From assembly GCF_042466115.1 (NCBI RefSeq), contig NZ_JAXHBQ010000002.1, forward strand, positions 16,881 through 80,880: a stretch of 64,000 nt of DNA, read 5' to 3'. A program made the position numbers and the translations under genes. The first letter of the stretch is position 1; every line of letters begins with the position of its first letter. Shown here piece after piece: positions 1-7,876 of the stretch. Below the pieces are notes generated by a model. That model ran no database searches. It saw nothing but the letters and a program-made list of their open reading frames with translations, and was not told the DNA's origin. This stretch comes from SW4 sp042466115 (lineage in GTDB: Bacteria; Pseudomonadota; Alphaproteobacteria; Rhodobacterales; Rhodobacteraceae).

Positions 1-9
1 CATGCAGAG

Positions 10-561
10 TCACATAAACCTCCTCACCCGAGCCGCATAAGCATTAAATTCTGAGCCGTACTCTGTCTTTAGCCATGGCTCTTCGGCAAACGGAGCGGCC
101 ATCAAAACGAGGATGGCCGCTGCGCCGATGACGAGTGCCCAAGGAGCGGACGAAAGGATCATCCAACCGCCAACGATTGCGATATCCGCCACATACTGAG
201 GATTGCGTGAGTAGCGATACATACCAGCGGTCCTCAGCGTGCCTTTCGCACCGCCTGTTTGCGGTATCCCGAAATGAGCGACTTCAGACCAGACGACATA
301 ATTGCCGACCACGATAAGTGGAATCCCAACCCCGAAACGCAACCAGACTGGAAATGCAAGATCGCCCCACCCCGAGACTCCAAGGACAATAAGGATGCCA
401 AACAGCGAGAGTGTTGGCCCCCAGACCAGAACGGGCGTTATGGCTGTATAGCGTCGAGGGGGCCAAATGCGGCGCTCTGGAACGGCAATGGACCATAGGA
501 TTGAAACCAGCGTCGCGGCTGCAATTCCCAGACCAAGAAGAATTAGCGTCGTCTGCGTCAT
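10..561 (-). CDS. Isoprenylcysteine carboxyl methyltransferase-like integral membrane protein
   Basis: A 183-residue protein with about four hydrophobic segments (roughly residues 5-28, 45-64, 72-92, 130-156). It carries the RNPQY motif (119-123) and a C-terminal E-E-P-W-L...Y-G...Y motif near 160-175, both typical of the ICMT/PEMT membrane methyltransferase superfamily, which binds S-adenosylmethionine at its C-terminal half. The substrate cannot be told from sequence; bacterial members often act on lipids or small molecules. Its start codon overlaps the stop of the upstream CDF transporter gene by four bases, so the two are translationally coupled. It is the last gene of a minus-strand operon (transglutaminase-like, CDF, methyltransferase) that begins at a MerR-type promoter. 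The stop lies ten bases inside the window edge, so the gene is complete. Confidence 0.8.
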   Translation of the reverse strand: MTQTTLILLGLGIAAATLVSILWSIAVPERRIWPPRRYTAITPVLVWGPTLSLFGILIVLGVSGWGDLAFPVWLRFGVGIPLIVVGNYVVWSEVAHFGIPQTGGAKGTLRTAGMYRYSRNPQYVADIAIVGGWMILSSAPWALVIGAAAILVLMAAPFAEEPWLKTEYGSEFNAYAARVRRFM

Positions 562-1475
562 GCGTCGTTCTCTTTGTGTCCATAGAGCTGTGCGCCTTCA
601 TGTGCATGCCCTAGATCTTCCAGTTCGAGCGTACAGTGTTGGATGCCAAACTCATCGGACAAACGCGCCTTCACCGCAGATTTGACGTCTTCGCTGGTTG
701 CCCCATCAGCAATCACCACATGGCAATCCAGTGCTGCCTGATTCTCCTGCATTTGCCAGAGATGAACGTGGTGAACGTCATGAACCCCCTCGACGTCCCT
801 AATAGCGGCGACCACTGCCTCATTGTCGAGGTCCGGCGGACTTCCCAGCATCAGAATGCGTATGGGGTCGCCAATTTCCGTGACGGCGAGGTAGAGAATG
901 TACAGGGCGATTCCAATCGTGATCGCAGGATCTACCCACCACATGTTATAAAGCAGGATAAGCGAGCCGCCGATGATCACAGCAACAGATGCTAAAGCAT
1001 CTGACAAGTTATGCAGGAATAGGGCTCGGATATTCACACTGCCCTTTTGCATTGAGTATGTCAGCAGCGCTGTCAGCGTATCGACGACCAAGGCCACTGA
1101 TCCCAAGATCACCACTGTCCAACCGGCGACTTCAGTTGGCTCGATCAGTCGCATTCCGCCTTCATAGATGAGATAGACACCGACGAGGATGAGGGTTGTG
1201 TAGTTGATCAACGCCGCGACGACTTCGATCCTGCCATAGCCAAAGGTCATTCTTTCATCAGCGGGACGTCTGGCAATCTTTCGGGCCGCGAATGCGATTA
1301 CCAGAGAAGCCATATCAGAGAAGTTGTGCAACGCATCGGCAATGAGTGCGAGGCTGCCCGATAGGATGCCGCCCACTATCTGCGCAACTGTCAGAAGTGC
1401 GTTCGCCCAGATCGCGATGGAAACACGACGATCACCGGATGCGGGATCGATATGCACGTGGCCGTCATGAGGCAT
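558..1475 (-). CDS. Cation diffusion facilitator (CDF) family divalent metal exporter
   Basis: A 305-residue inner-membrane protein with six predicted membrane helices and a C-terminal cytoplasmic ferredoxin-like domain. The paired metal-site motifs are visible: HNFSD (residues 50-54) in helix 2 and HNLSD (155-159) in helix 5, the HxxxD pattern of Zn/Cd-preferring CDF proteins (CzcD/ZitB type). The N terminus is His-rich (H3, H6, H8). The start is placed at the ATG with an AAGGA ribosome site 7 nt upstream; a longer frame adds 29 residues that do not resemble the family. It overlaps the end of the transglutaminase-like gene by 11 bp and the next methyltransferase gene by 4 bp. It likely exports Zn2+ or Cd2+ from the cytoplasm using the proton gradient, together with the P-type ATPase encoded nearby. 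Confidence 0.93.
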   Translation of the reverse strand: MPHDGHVHIDPASGDRRVSIAIWANALLTVAQIVGGILSGSLALIADALHNFSDMASLVIAFAARKIARRPADERMTFGYGRIEVVAALINYTTLILVGVYLIYEGGMRLIEPTEVAGWTVVILGSVALVVDTLTALLTYSMQKGSVNIRALFLHNLSDALASVAVIIGGSLILLYNMWWVDPAITIGIALYILYLAVTEIGDPIRILMLGSPPDLDNEAVVAAIRDVEGVHDVHHVHLWQMQENQAALDCHVVIADGATSEDVKSAVKARLSDEFGIQHCTLELEDLGHAHEGAQLYGHKENDA

Positions 1476-2235
1476 GGCGCGATCCTTCGTGGTGATGATT
1501 AGAAAGCGCCATGCCCGGAATGCGGGGAACCCGCCCTGTCCGAATGCGGCGGACGCGGGCATTCATCCAATGGCGGATGACATGGCGATACAAAAGACCC
1601 TTCACAAAACTGAACGACTGTCGATGGTTGGCATAAAAATTGTCTGGCGTGTCGAACGTGCCGAAGTCCTGCACGATGCCAGTTTTTTGAATGTAGGTAT
1701 CGCCGCCGGTCCATTCGACAGGCGGGGCCATCAGACAATCCGTCCCTGCCCCGTAGCCGCAGAGGTTGGTTATATCCGAGAATGTAGATTGCAGAGCCGA
1801 CAGGAACTCTGAATCCAGAATGAACCCTTCGAGGTTCGCCCAACCATTTTCCGTTTCCACCTCGACCCAGGAATGAATGATCTCATCAGGGGCGACGGGA
1901 TATACGAGCTCAGGCACCACACCCCGCTGCAATTCCTTGTGGATCGTAAATCCATGGAGACGGCAGCGCACGCCGACCGCGCGCAAAAGCGCCATTAAAA
2001 GCGTGCCTTTGGTGTTACATTGGCCGAACCCGTCAGCCAATATCTCGGCGGCCGAAATGTTATCTGAACGGTTGTATCCGAAGGCGATTTCATTGCGCAC
2101 AAAATCGTAGATTGCACCAATTCGGTCATGTATCGACAGGGCGTTCCAGCCTCTATCCTCAATCAGCCGTGCAATCGACGGATGGGCGAAGTTCAGGATT
2201 GGGGTTGTTGCCAGCAGCGGATCATCAGCACTCAA
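1465..2235 (-). CDS. Transglutaminase-like cysteine protease-fold protein
   Basis: A 256-residue soluble protein without a signal peptide. The centre matches a transglutaminase-like core: the candidate nucleophile Cys73 lies in GQCNTKG followed by an amphipathic helix, and the catalytic His121 lies in IIHSWVEV. The third position, normally Asp, falls in GWANLEG (Glu136 or Asn134), so the acid is not canonical. Bacterial members are peptidases or amidases, and the substrate here is unknown. It is the first gene of the minus-strand operon with the CDF exporter and methyltransferase, 30 bp downstream of the -10 element of a MerR-type promoter. The linkage to a metal exporter suggests a metal-stress role, but this is inference from position only. 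Confidence 0.75.
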   Translation of the reverse strand: MSADDPLLATTPILNFAHPSIARLIEDRGWNALSIHDRIGAIYDFVRNEIAFGYNRSDNISAAEILADGFGQCNTKGTLLMALLRAVGVRCRLHGFTIHKELQRGVVPELVYPVAPDEIIHSWVEVETENGWANLEGFILDSEFLSALQSTFSDITNLCGYGAGTDCLMAPPVEWTGGDTYIQKTGIVQDFGTFDTPDNFYANHRQSFSFVKGLLYRHVIRHWMNARVRRIRTGRVPRIPGMALSNHHHEGSRHAS

Positions 2236-2264
2236 TTATCGTCTCCTCAAATCGTATATGAACA

Positions 2265-2295
2265 GATATAATTCCTATAGTGACTAGAGCTTCAA
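2265..2295 (-). promoter_or_regulatory. MerR-type promoter of the transglutaminase/CDF operon
   Basis: On the minus strand a TTGAAG -35 element (2290-2295) is separated by 19 bp (2271-2289) from a TATATC -10 element (2265-2270). The spacer carries an imperfect CTCTAG...CTATAG dyad. Overlong 19-20 bp spacers with an internal dyad are the hallmark of promoters activated by MerR-family regulators. Three further promoters in the window share the TTGAA(G/C)-CTCTAG core and the same spacing. Confidence 0.75.
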
Positions 2296-2304
2296 GTCCT
2301 AACT

Positions 2305-2631
2305 TCAGGCATTGCGTGGCCCCATAAGAATGATCGCGGTTCCGAAGAGACAAACAGCCGTACCAACCGCATCCCATTTGTCTGGCCGTACCCCTTCTGC
2401 AAACCACATCCACAGAACCGACGCGGCAACATAGACCCCACCATAAGCTGCAAAGGCACGTCCGGCAGCGACTGTGTCGACCTGCGCAAGCAGCCACCCG
2501 AAAGCCATCAAAGCACCTATACCAGGAACGAGCCAAAGCGGCGGCGCACCGAGACGCCACCAGCTCCAGATTGCAAAACAGCCGGCGATTTCAGCCAGCG
2601 CGGCCAGCGGATATGCAATAAATGCAGGCAT
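2305..2631 (-). CDS. YnfA/UPF0060 family small membrane protein
   Basis: A 108-residue protein with four predicted membrane helices, matching the UPF0060 (YnfA) family in length and pattern: an N-terminal LAALAEIAGCFAIWSWWR-like helix, a central AAYGGVYV segment and a C-terminal RPDKWD...G helix. YnfA proteins resemble small-multidrug-resistance transporters, and their physiological substrates are not settled. The gene lies just downstream of merR on the same strand (merR stop at 2634), so the two form a short operon, and the promoter of the next operon begins just beyond its stop. Plasmid metal islands often carry this gene beside a merR gene. Confidence 0.88.
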   Translation of the reverse strand: MPAFIAYPLAALAEIAGCFAIWSWWRLGAPPLWLVPGIGALMAFGWLLAQVDTVAAGRAFAAYGGVYVAASVLWMWFAEGVRPDKWDAVGTAVCLFGTAIILMGPRNA

Positions 2632-2633
2632 GG

Positions 2634-3062
2634 CTAGGCGCCGATCTCGTCATGATCCGTCAGACATTCCGAATGGTCACGCAAAACCTCGAGAACCTTG
2701 CAGTCCGCTGTGTTTCCGCCGCTACATTCCTGGATCATGCGTTTCAGTTCGGTGCGCAGCGCTTTCAGTCGGTCCATTCTCATCTCGACCTGTTTGAGTT
2801 GCCGACGCGCAATGGAATCGGCCTCATGGCATGAGCGGTCGGGATTGTCGCTGAGATCAAGAAGTTCGCGGATGGCTTCAAGTGTAAATCCCAACTGACG
2901 TGAGTGTCGAATAAAAGACAGGCGGTCGACCTCCGTGTCCCCATAGCGCCGCTGCCCCCCTTCGGTCCGGCCCGGCTCGGGCATTAGCCCGATCTGTTCA
3001 TAGTACCGAATGGTCTGAACCTTCGTACCGGTCCTCTTTCCTAAGTTTCCAATTGTAAGCAT
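2634..3062 (-). CDS. MerR-family metal-responsive transcriptional regulator (ZntR/CadR/PbrR type)
   Basis: A 142-residue dimeric activator. The N-terminal winged helix-turn-helix has the MerR signature (TIRYYEQIGL, residues 17-26, and GGQRRY, 35-40), followed by the long dimerisation helix (about 82-112). Candidate metal ligands are Cys78-His79, Cys113, Cys121, His130 and Cys133, placed as in Zn/Cd/Pb sensors of the ZntR, CadR and PbrR groups rather than the two-cysteine CueR loop. MerR proteins bind overlong promoter spacers and untwist the DNA on metal binding. Four such promoters occur within 12 kb, upstream of the CDF operon, the sco operon, the P-ATPase operon and an L,D-transpeptidase gene, and this is the only MerR gene in the window. 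The exact metal (Zn, Cd or Pb) cannot be told by eye. Confidence 0.9.
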   Translation of the reverse strand: MLTIGNLGKRTGTKVQTIRYYEQIGLMPEPGRTEGGQRRYGDTEVDRLSFIRHSRQLGFTLEAIRELLDLSDNPDRSCHEADSIARRQLKQVEMRMDRLKALRTELKRMIQECSGGNTADCKVLEVLRDHSECLTDHDEIGA

Positions 3063-3071
3063 GCAACCTCC

Positions 3072-3100
3072 ATATCTATAGTGTTGGTAGCTATAGGTAT
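3072..3100. promoter_or_regulatory. Inverted repeat upstream of merR (candidate autoregulatory operator)
   Basis: Ten-base arms ATATCTATAG and CTATAGGTAT are separated by nine bases and match at nine of ten positions. The dyad lies 10 bp upstream of the merR start codon and resembles the CTATAG half of the MerR-type promoter at 2265-2295. A clear -35/-10 pair with a 19 bp spacer was not found around it, so it is called as an operator, not a promoter. Confidence 0.5.
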
Positions 3101-3166
3101 TGGCACATTCAAGCCAGTGCTCCGTTCACGGGCGTGTGAACCTCGGCCACTACCCCAAGAAACAGC

Positions 3167-3197
3167 TTGAACCTCTAGCAGCTAGAACATTTAGAAC
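3167..3197 (+). promoter_or_regulatory. MerR-type promoter of the sco-dsb-lspA operon
   Basis: A TTGAAC -35 element (3167-3172), a 19 bp spacer (3173-3191) and a TAGAAC -10 element (3192-3197) sit 38 bp upstream of the first gene. The spacer contains the perfect dyad TCTAG-CAG-CTAGA. Spacer length and dyad match the promoter of the CDF operon on the opposite strand, implying control by the adjacent MerR protein. Confidence 0.75.
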
Positions 3198-3234
3198 GCC
3201 TTGAAACAGGGCGGAATCGGACTTAGCACGACTA

Positions 3235-3825
3235 ATGAGATTATCTAAATTACAAAAAGGGCTTTGGGGATTCGCCGCGATAGCGATTGTGGGGTTTGTC
3301 TGGCTGCAGATTTCTAGCAGGGGCGAACAACAAACTGGTGATCCGGCGTTCCGTGCCGATTTCGAGCTGACCGATCATCAAGGGATGGTGCAGACAGATG
3401 AATATTTCACCGGGCGCTGGATGCTCATTTTCTTTGGCTTTGCAAACTGCCCGGATGTTTGCCCCACTACTCTGGCCGAGATTGCCGCTGTCATGGACGC
3501 GCTTGGTACTGATGCGACACAGGTCCAGCCGCTCTTTATCTCGATTGACCCAGAACGCGACACACAGCAAGCGCTGGCTGAGTTTATCCCACAATTCGAC
3601 GCCAATATCATCGGACTGACCGGCACCGCCGATCAAATTGAGAGAACGTCCAAAACCTTTCGCATCTACTATGAAAAGATCGAGGAAGCCGCCTCGCCAA
3701 ATGGCTATACCATAGGGCATTCCTCACAATTGTTCCTCTTTGATCCGCAGGGCGGATATGCTGGAGCTTGGACTTACGGCACGCCGACGGAAGAAATCGT
3801 CTCTGACCTAAGAGCGAGGATGTAG
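3235..3825 (+). CDS. SCO1/SenC/PrrC family copper chaperone-thioredoxin
   Basis: A 196-residue protein with an N-terminal membrane anchor (about residues 10-27) and a periplasmic thioredoxin-fold domain. The copper/thiol motif is FANCPDVCPTT (Cys72, Cys76) with the distal ligand His162 in YTIGHSS. SCO proteins deliver copper to the CuA centre of cytochrome oxidase or act as thiol reductases. It heads a nine-gene plus-strand operon, separated by two bases from dsbB, and is one of two SCO paralogues in that operon. The operon begins at a MerR-type promoter, which suggests metal induction. Confidence 0.92.
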   Translation: MRLSKLQKGLWGFAAIAIVGFVWLQISSRGEQQTGDPAFRADFELTDHQGMVQTDEYFTGRWMLIFFGFANCPDVCPTTLAEIAAVMDALGTDATQVQPLFISIDPERDTQQALAEFIPQFDANIIGLTGTADQIERTSKTFRIYYEKIEEAASPNGYTIGHSSQLFLFDPQGGYAGAWTYGTPTEEIVSDLRARM

Positions 3826-3827
3826 AT

Positions 3828-4253
3828 TTGAGGTTCGCAATATCTAAAGAGACCGCTTTGATCGGGGCCTGGATTGTAGCCCTCACAAGTTCGTTGTCCG
3901 TGCTCTATATTGGCGAGGTGTTGGGGCAAGCACCTTGCAACCTATGTTGGTTCCAACGCGCTTTCATGTTTCCTTTGGCTGTCGTTCTGGGTCTTGGCCT
4001 ATGGTGGCAGGATGATCGGGTCGGCCGCTATGGCATCGCACTCGCGCTCGGCGGTGCAGCGGTCGCGCTTTGGCACATGAGCCTTTACACCGGAATCCTG
4101 CCGGAACCCATCCAACCCTGCACAGCGACCGGCCCGTCCTGCACCGGCGACAATCAGCTGTTTTTCGGGATTCCTATCCCGCTCTTGGCGCTCTTCGCCT
4201 TTGGTTTAATAGCGTATTTATCATTTCTCTCCCTGAAGGAGCCCCGCACATGA
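3828..4253 (+). CDS. Disulfide bond formation protein DsbB/BdbC family
   Basis: A 141-residue protein with four membrane helices. The redox pairs are visible: Cys37-Asn-Leu-Cys40 (CxxC after helix 1) and Cys98/Cys105 in the second periplasmic loop. This family reoxidises a DsbA-type thiol oxidase and passes electrons to quinone. Translation starts at TTG, two bases after the SCO stop codon, with a purine-rich AGCGAGGA site overlapping the end of SCO. Its stop overlaps the start of the adjacent dsbA-like gene by four bases, so the oxidase and its partner are made together. The size and compact loops fit the BdbC subgroup rather than E. coli DsbB. Confidence 0.9.
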   Translation: MRFAISKETALIGAWIVALTSSLSVLYIGEVLGQAPCNLCWFQRAFMFPLAVVLGLGLWWQDDRVGRYGIALALGGAAVALWHMSLYTGILPEPIQPCTATGPSCTGDNQLFFGIPIPLLALFAFGLIAYLSFLSLKEPRT

Positions 4254-4915
4254 AAAACAAATCAATCGTCTTATCTGTTTTGGCAGTATGTCTAGCGATC
4301 TTTGCGGTCGCTGTCTGGTACCAGTCCCGCCCTGCCCCGGTAGCACAGGTCGAGCAGGTCCAGCCTGAAATCGCTGAGGCACTGATGCGTTCCTACTCGC
4401 CCATCATGGGGCCAGAAGACGCGCCCGTCACAATCGTGGAGTTCTTCGATCCAGCCTGCGAAGCCTGTCGGGCATTCTATCCGGTCATCAAGGAGATCAT
4501 GGCGGAGCACGACGGGCAGGTCCGGGTAGTTCTTCGCTACACCCCGTTTCATGGCGCGGCCTCGGAAGAAGCCATCAGGGTGATGGAAGCAGCACGCATG
4601 CAAGGCGTGTATATCCCGGTCAAAGAAGCGCTCCTTGAATTTCAGCAACGCTGGGCATCCCACGGCGAACCAGCGCCCGGTTTGATCCTTGGAATAGCCG
4701 AACAGGCCGGTCTCGACGTAGTAGCCGCACAAAATCAAATGAGAGCGCCGCAGACGGTTGCAATCCTTAATCAAGACCGCGCCGATGTCGAGACAATGGG
4801 CATACATGGCACACCGACATTCTTTGTGAATGGCATTCCACTTGACCCGTTCGGAGCCGATGAACTGCGTGCGTTGGTGGCCGCCGAAGTTGCAGCTGTG
4901 GGTCGTGACGAATGA
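4250..4915 (+). CDS. DsbA-family thioredoxin-like thiol oxidoreductase (membrane anchored)
   Basis: A 221-residue protein. Residues 6-23 are hydrophobic and act as a signal anchor, and a DsbA-like thioredoxin domain follows. The active site is CEAC (Cys70, Cys73) after EFFDPA, and a cis-proline loop is seen in IHGTPTFFVNG. It belongs to the group found beside BdbC-type DsbB proteins. The start is the ATG overlapping the dsbB stop; a longer reading frame extends upstream inside dsbB but has no signal sequence. It most likely forms disulfides in periplasmic metal proteins encoded by the same operon (SCO, PCuAC, DUF411), which are cysteine- or methionine-rich. Confidence 0.9.
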   Translation: MKNKSIVLSVLAVCLAIFAVAVWYQSRPAPVAQVEQVQPEIAEALMRSYSPIMGPEDAPVTIVEFFDPACEACRAFYPVIKEIMAEHDGQVRVVLRYTPFHGAASEEAIRVMEAARMQGVYIPVKEALLEFQQRWASHGEPAPGLILGIAEQAGLDVVAAQNQMRAPQTVAILNQDRADVETMGIHGTPTFFVNGIPLDPFGADELRALVAAEVAAVGRDE

Positions 4916-5400
4916 CTATGAAAAGGAACAAATTGGTGCAATCGCCCCTTTCCACTATCGCAATCGTATTCTGCCTATCGGTTGGTTTGCCGTCGACTTC
5001 TGTCGCCGGCTCTGAAGACATTATAGTCGAAGATGCCTGGGCCCGCGCGTCAATTGGCATTAACCGTCCCGGTGCGGCCTACATGACCATTAGAAACACT
5101 GGCACTGAACCGGTGACGCTCGTTGGTATTGAAACGACTCTCTCCATGATGCCGTCCATCCATGAAACCAAGACCGATGCGAATGGCGTGAGTTCCATGG
5201 CTCCGGCGGGAGAGATCACGATTCTACCCGGCGAAAGTGTGTCGCTGGAGCCGGGTGGGATGCATGCCATGCTCATGCGGCTGCAGACTAAGATGGTGGA
5301 AGGCGAAACCTTTCCGATTACATTGAACTTTGCCGACGGCGGAACGCTGGCCGTTGAAGTGCTCATTTTAGGCATTGCGGCGCGTGGACCAGAGGGCTGA
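4912..5400 (+). CDS. Periplasmic copper chaperone PCuAC (DUF461)
   Basis: A 162-residue protein with a signal peptide ending near residue 32 (STSVAG). The copper site approximates the family motif H(M)X10MX21HXM: His84, Met96, His118 and Met120. PCuAC binds Cu(I) in the periplasm and, with SCO, loads copper into cytochrome c oxidase. The ATG overlaps the stop of the dsbA-like gene by four bases; a second in-frame ATG lies two codons later. The next SCO gene starts on the last base of its stop. The PCuAC-SCO pairing is common in alphaproteobacteria, but here it sits in an operon with a zinc-type MerR promoter. Confidence 0.92.
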   Translation: MTMKRNKLVQSPLSTIAIVFCLSVGLPSTSVAGSEDIIVEDAWARASIGINRPGAAYMTIRNTGTEPVTLVGIETTLSMMPSIHETKTDANGVSSMAPAGEITILPGESVSLEPGGMHAMLMRLQTKMVEGETFPITLNFADGGTLAVEVLILGIAARGPEG

Positions 5401-6029
5401 TGAATCGAAGAACCCTCATCACTTATGGTGCTATTGGAAGCGGGATGCTTGCGATGGCGCTGTTCATCGGCTGGTGGCAAGTGGATGGGCCCGGTGCTCC
5501 TGCGCCGGTAGCCCAGCGGCCCTTGCCGCTTGCCCGAATGGAATTTCAGATGGTCGACCAAGACGGGTCGAGCGTCGGTCCTGCAACGCTTCTCGGCCAA
5601 CCGACTATGGCGTTCTTCGGTTTCACCTTTTGTCCAGACGTATGCCCAACCACACTTTCTGATATCTCCGGCTGGCTCGACGACCTAGGAGACGACGCCG
5701 CGGAAATGAATGTCGTGTTCATCACCGTGGATCCGGAACGCGACACCGTGGCGGTCATGTCCGATTATATCAGCTATTTTCATCCTTCGATACAGGGCTG
5801 GAGCGGCACACCAGATGAAACGAGACGCGCCACAGACGGCTTCCGCGCAAGATACGAAAAAGTTCCCACAGACGACGGTGACGATTACACAATGAACCAC
5901 ACGGCGAGCGTCTTTCTGTTCGATGCAGAGGGACAATTCGCCGGCACGATCGATTACCATGAACCAAGAGAATTCGCGGTGCCAAAAATCCGGCAGGCCT
6001 TTGAACAGAAAAGAGAAGATATGTCATGA
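5400..6029 (+). CDS. Second SCO1/SenC family protein
   Basis: A 209-residue membrane-anchored thioredoxin-fold protein (anchor about residues 8-26). It has the copper motif FTFCPDVCPTT (Cys78, Cys82) and the distal His in YTMNHTASVF near residue 165. It differs clearly from the first SCO protein of the operon (3235-3825), so this is not a recent duplication. It directly follows PCuAC with one-base overlap, the usual arrangement for a PCuAC-SCO copper delivery pair. The M23 peptidase gene starts four bases before its stop. Confidence 0.92.
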   Translation: MNRRTLITYGAIGSGMLAMALFIGWWQVDGPGAPAPVAQRPLPLARMEFQMVDQDGSSVGPATLLGQPTMAFFGFTFCPDVCPTTLSDISGWLDDLGDDAAEMNVVFITVDPERDTVAVMSDYISYFHPSIQGWSGTPDETRRATDGFRARYEKVPTDDGDDYTMNHTASVFLFDAEGQFAGTIDYHEPREFAVPKIRQAFEQKREDMS

Positions 6030-7399
6030 AATTGGGTCTTGTAGCGGCATTCGCCATCGGAACGGGTTTTGCCCTCGCATTGGTGTTGGGCTTTCAAACG
6101 ATTTGGAACAAACCTCCTGCCCCGCAAGCAATTGCGCGAGTGGCAGATTGGCAGCCGTCGCAGATGCAAATCCTTGGGTCCCTCGACAAATCACCGTCAT
6201 CTGTATTTGTTGAGACAGTCGAGCTCGCACCTGTTTTGCGAGACTACGATCCACCGACTCCACCAGATCTCAATATAGCGTTGCCTCAAATCGCGCCCCC
6301 GACTTTGATTTGGTCCGGAGAGATTTCCGCTGGTGAGACGCTTGATGCGTTACTCTCGAAGGCCGGTCTTTCTGCCCGCGACCGAGCGGAAGTGGCTTTG
6401 GCATTGGAAGCGGAATATGACCTGCGCAGGCTAAAGCCCGGTTATCGCCTTGAGGTCGAAACATCCACCTTGGGTGCCCTTCAACGCGTGGTTTTGTCTG
6501 TCGAAGCGGGCGTTCAGATTGAGGCGGTGTTTTTGGATCGGATTACCACCCGAAGGATTACTCCAGAGCCTGAATTAATTGAGCATGCTGCAGATACGAC
6601 CGTTCAGACTTCAATCTCGGCCACGCTGGCATCAGCAGGGATTCCGGCGCGATTTGCGGTGGACCTGGCAGAAATGCTGGGTGGTACAGTGGATTTTCGT
6701 CGCGATCTGAAGGGCGGTGAACGCCTGCAGCTCATGTGGCGCGAAACGATGGTTGGGGATGAAATGATAGCCCAGCCGAGCCTGTCTTTCGCTACACTGA
6801 CAGTCGATGAGTCAATTTACGAAATTATCTGGCCAGAAGATGACTCTGGCAATGCCACCATAATGATCGATGGCGAATTGCTTAGAGTTTTCGCTCAACC
6901 AGTCAATGGAGCGCGGCTGAGTTCGGTTTACGGCAATCGCAGGCATCCCATTTATGGCGACATTCGCATGCATACTGGTGTAGACTTTGCAGCCCCGCGC
7001 GGAACACCGGTATATGCGACTGCGCCGGGCCGCATTTCCTATATCGGCCAACGGGGCGGCTACGGACTTGTTGTCGAAATTGCGCATGGTTCGGATACAA
7101 TGACGCTCTATTCGCATCTGGACTCGGTTCCCAATGAGCTTTCTGTTGGGCAACGTTTAAGTGCTGGCGACAACATTGGCCGTGTTGGTTCAACGGGAAC
7201 GGCGACAGGTCCAAATTTGCACTATGAAGTCCGCGTTGACGGCCGCCCGACAAACCCAATGACAGAAGATTTTCTCGCGTCAGCGGAAGGACAGATTGAC
7301 AAGCGCGCCGACATACTGCCCCGGCTCGAAAGCTTGCGGGCTCAGTTTACCGCACTTCTTGATCTTGATGACCCCCACAGCAACCCTGAAAGGTTATAA
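6026..7399 (+). CDS. M23 family (LytM-like) metallopeptidase
   Basis: A 457-residue envelope protein. An N-terminal membrane segment (residues 4-22) is followed by a linker and an OapA/LysM-like region (about 95-150, SAGETLDALLSKAG). A second adaptor domain follows, and the C-terminal M23 domain spans roughly 295-410. Zinc-site motifs are visible: HTGVDFAAPRGTPV (H...D), then YSHL and LHYEVRVDG (HxH-type pattern). Such proteins cleave peptidoglycan cross-bridges or activate amidases; with an intact zinc site this one may be an active endopeptidase. It sits inside a copper/metal chaperone operon, coupled by ATGA overlap to the SCO gene. Together with L,D-transpeptidases in neighbouring operons it points to cell-wall remodelling during metal stress. 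Confidence 0.88.
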   Translation: MKLGLVAAFAIGTGFALALVLGFQTIWNKPPAPQAIARVADWQPSQMQILGSLDKSPSSVFVETVELAPVLRDYDPPTPPDLNIALPQIAPPTLIWSGEISAGETLDALLSKAGLSARDRAEVALALEAEYDLRRLKPGYRLEVETSTLGALQRVVLSVEAGVQIEAVFLDRITTRRITPEPELIEHAADTTVQTSISATLASAGIPARFAVDLAEMLGGTVDFRRDLKGGERLQLMWRETMVGDEMIAQPSLSFATLTVDESIYEIIWPEDDSGNATIMIDGELLRVFAQPVNGARLSSVYGNRRHPIYGDIRMHTGVDFAAPRGTPVYATAPGRISYIGQRGGYGLVVEIAHGSDTMTLYSHLDSVPNELSVGQRLSAGDNIGRVGSTGTATGPNLHYEVRVDGRPTNPMTEDFLASAEGQIDKRADILPRLESLRAQFTALLDLDDPHSNPERL

Positions 7400-7402
7400 A
7401 CG

Positions 7403-7852
7403 ATGAGATTATTCACATTGTCAGCGGTTTTCTCACTCGGGCTCGCCGCCCAAGCGATAGCCCAAAGCATCCCTATTGATGTCAGAAAAACGAATGGCTG
7501 CGGTTGTTGTCTCGCTTGGATGTATCACCTTGAAGAGAACGGTTTTGCGCCAACGGGTGAAGACATGTTTGCGGGCCTGCTTTTTCAATTTAAACGGGAT
7601 AGCGGTATTCCTCAAGGTATGACGTCTTGCCACACTGCATTGGTTGATGGATACGTGATCGAAGGCCATGTGCCATCGGAAGATATCCGACGACTGCTCA
7701 CTGAACGCCCGGATGCAGTTGGACTTGCGGTCCCCGAAATGCCTCTTGGCTCACCCGGTATGGATCAGAGCCGCTGGCGTGAGGCTTACGATGTTTTTCT
7801 AATCAACAGAGATGGGTCATCCGAGATATTCTCCAGCTACTCCGGCAACTGA
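7403..7852 (+). CDS. DUF411 family periplasmic metal-binding protein
   Basis: A 149-residue protein with a signal peptide (cleavage near AIAQ, residue 21). It has the DUF411 signature: a thioredoxin-like GCGCC motif (Cys33, Cys35, Cys36), SCHTA near residue 76, GYVIEGHVP, and the C-terminal AVPEMPLGSPGM motif. DUF411 proteins are found beside copper and other heavy-metal resistance genes and are thought to bind metal; no enzymatic role is established. It follows the M23 gene by three bases in the same operon. Confidence 0.9.
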   Translation: MRLFTLSAVFSLGLAAQAIAQSIPIDVRKTNGCGCCLAWMYHLEENGFAPTGEDMFAGLLFQFKRDSGIPQGMTSCHTALVDGYVIEGHVPSEDIRRLLTERPDAVGLAVPEMPLGSPGMDQSRWREAYDVFLINRDGSSEIFSSYSGN

Positions 7853-7876
7853 ATAACAAAGTAGGAAGAATAAATT

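Noticed and set aside
3101..3112. TTGAAT -35-like element for merR on the minus strand
   Set aside because: No -10 element at 17 or 19 bp, so only the dyad is reported.
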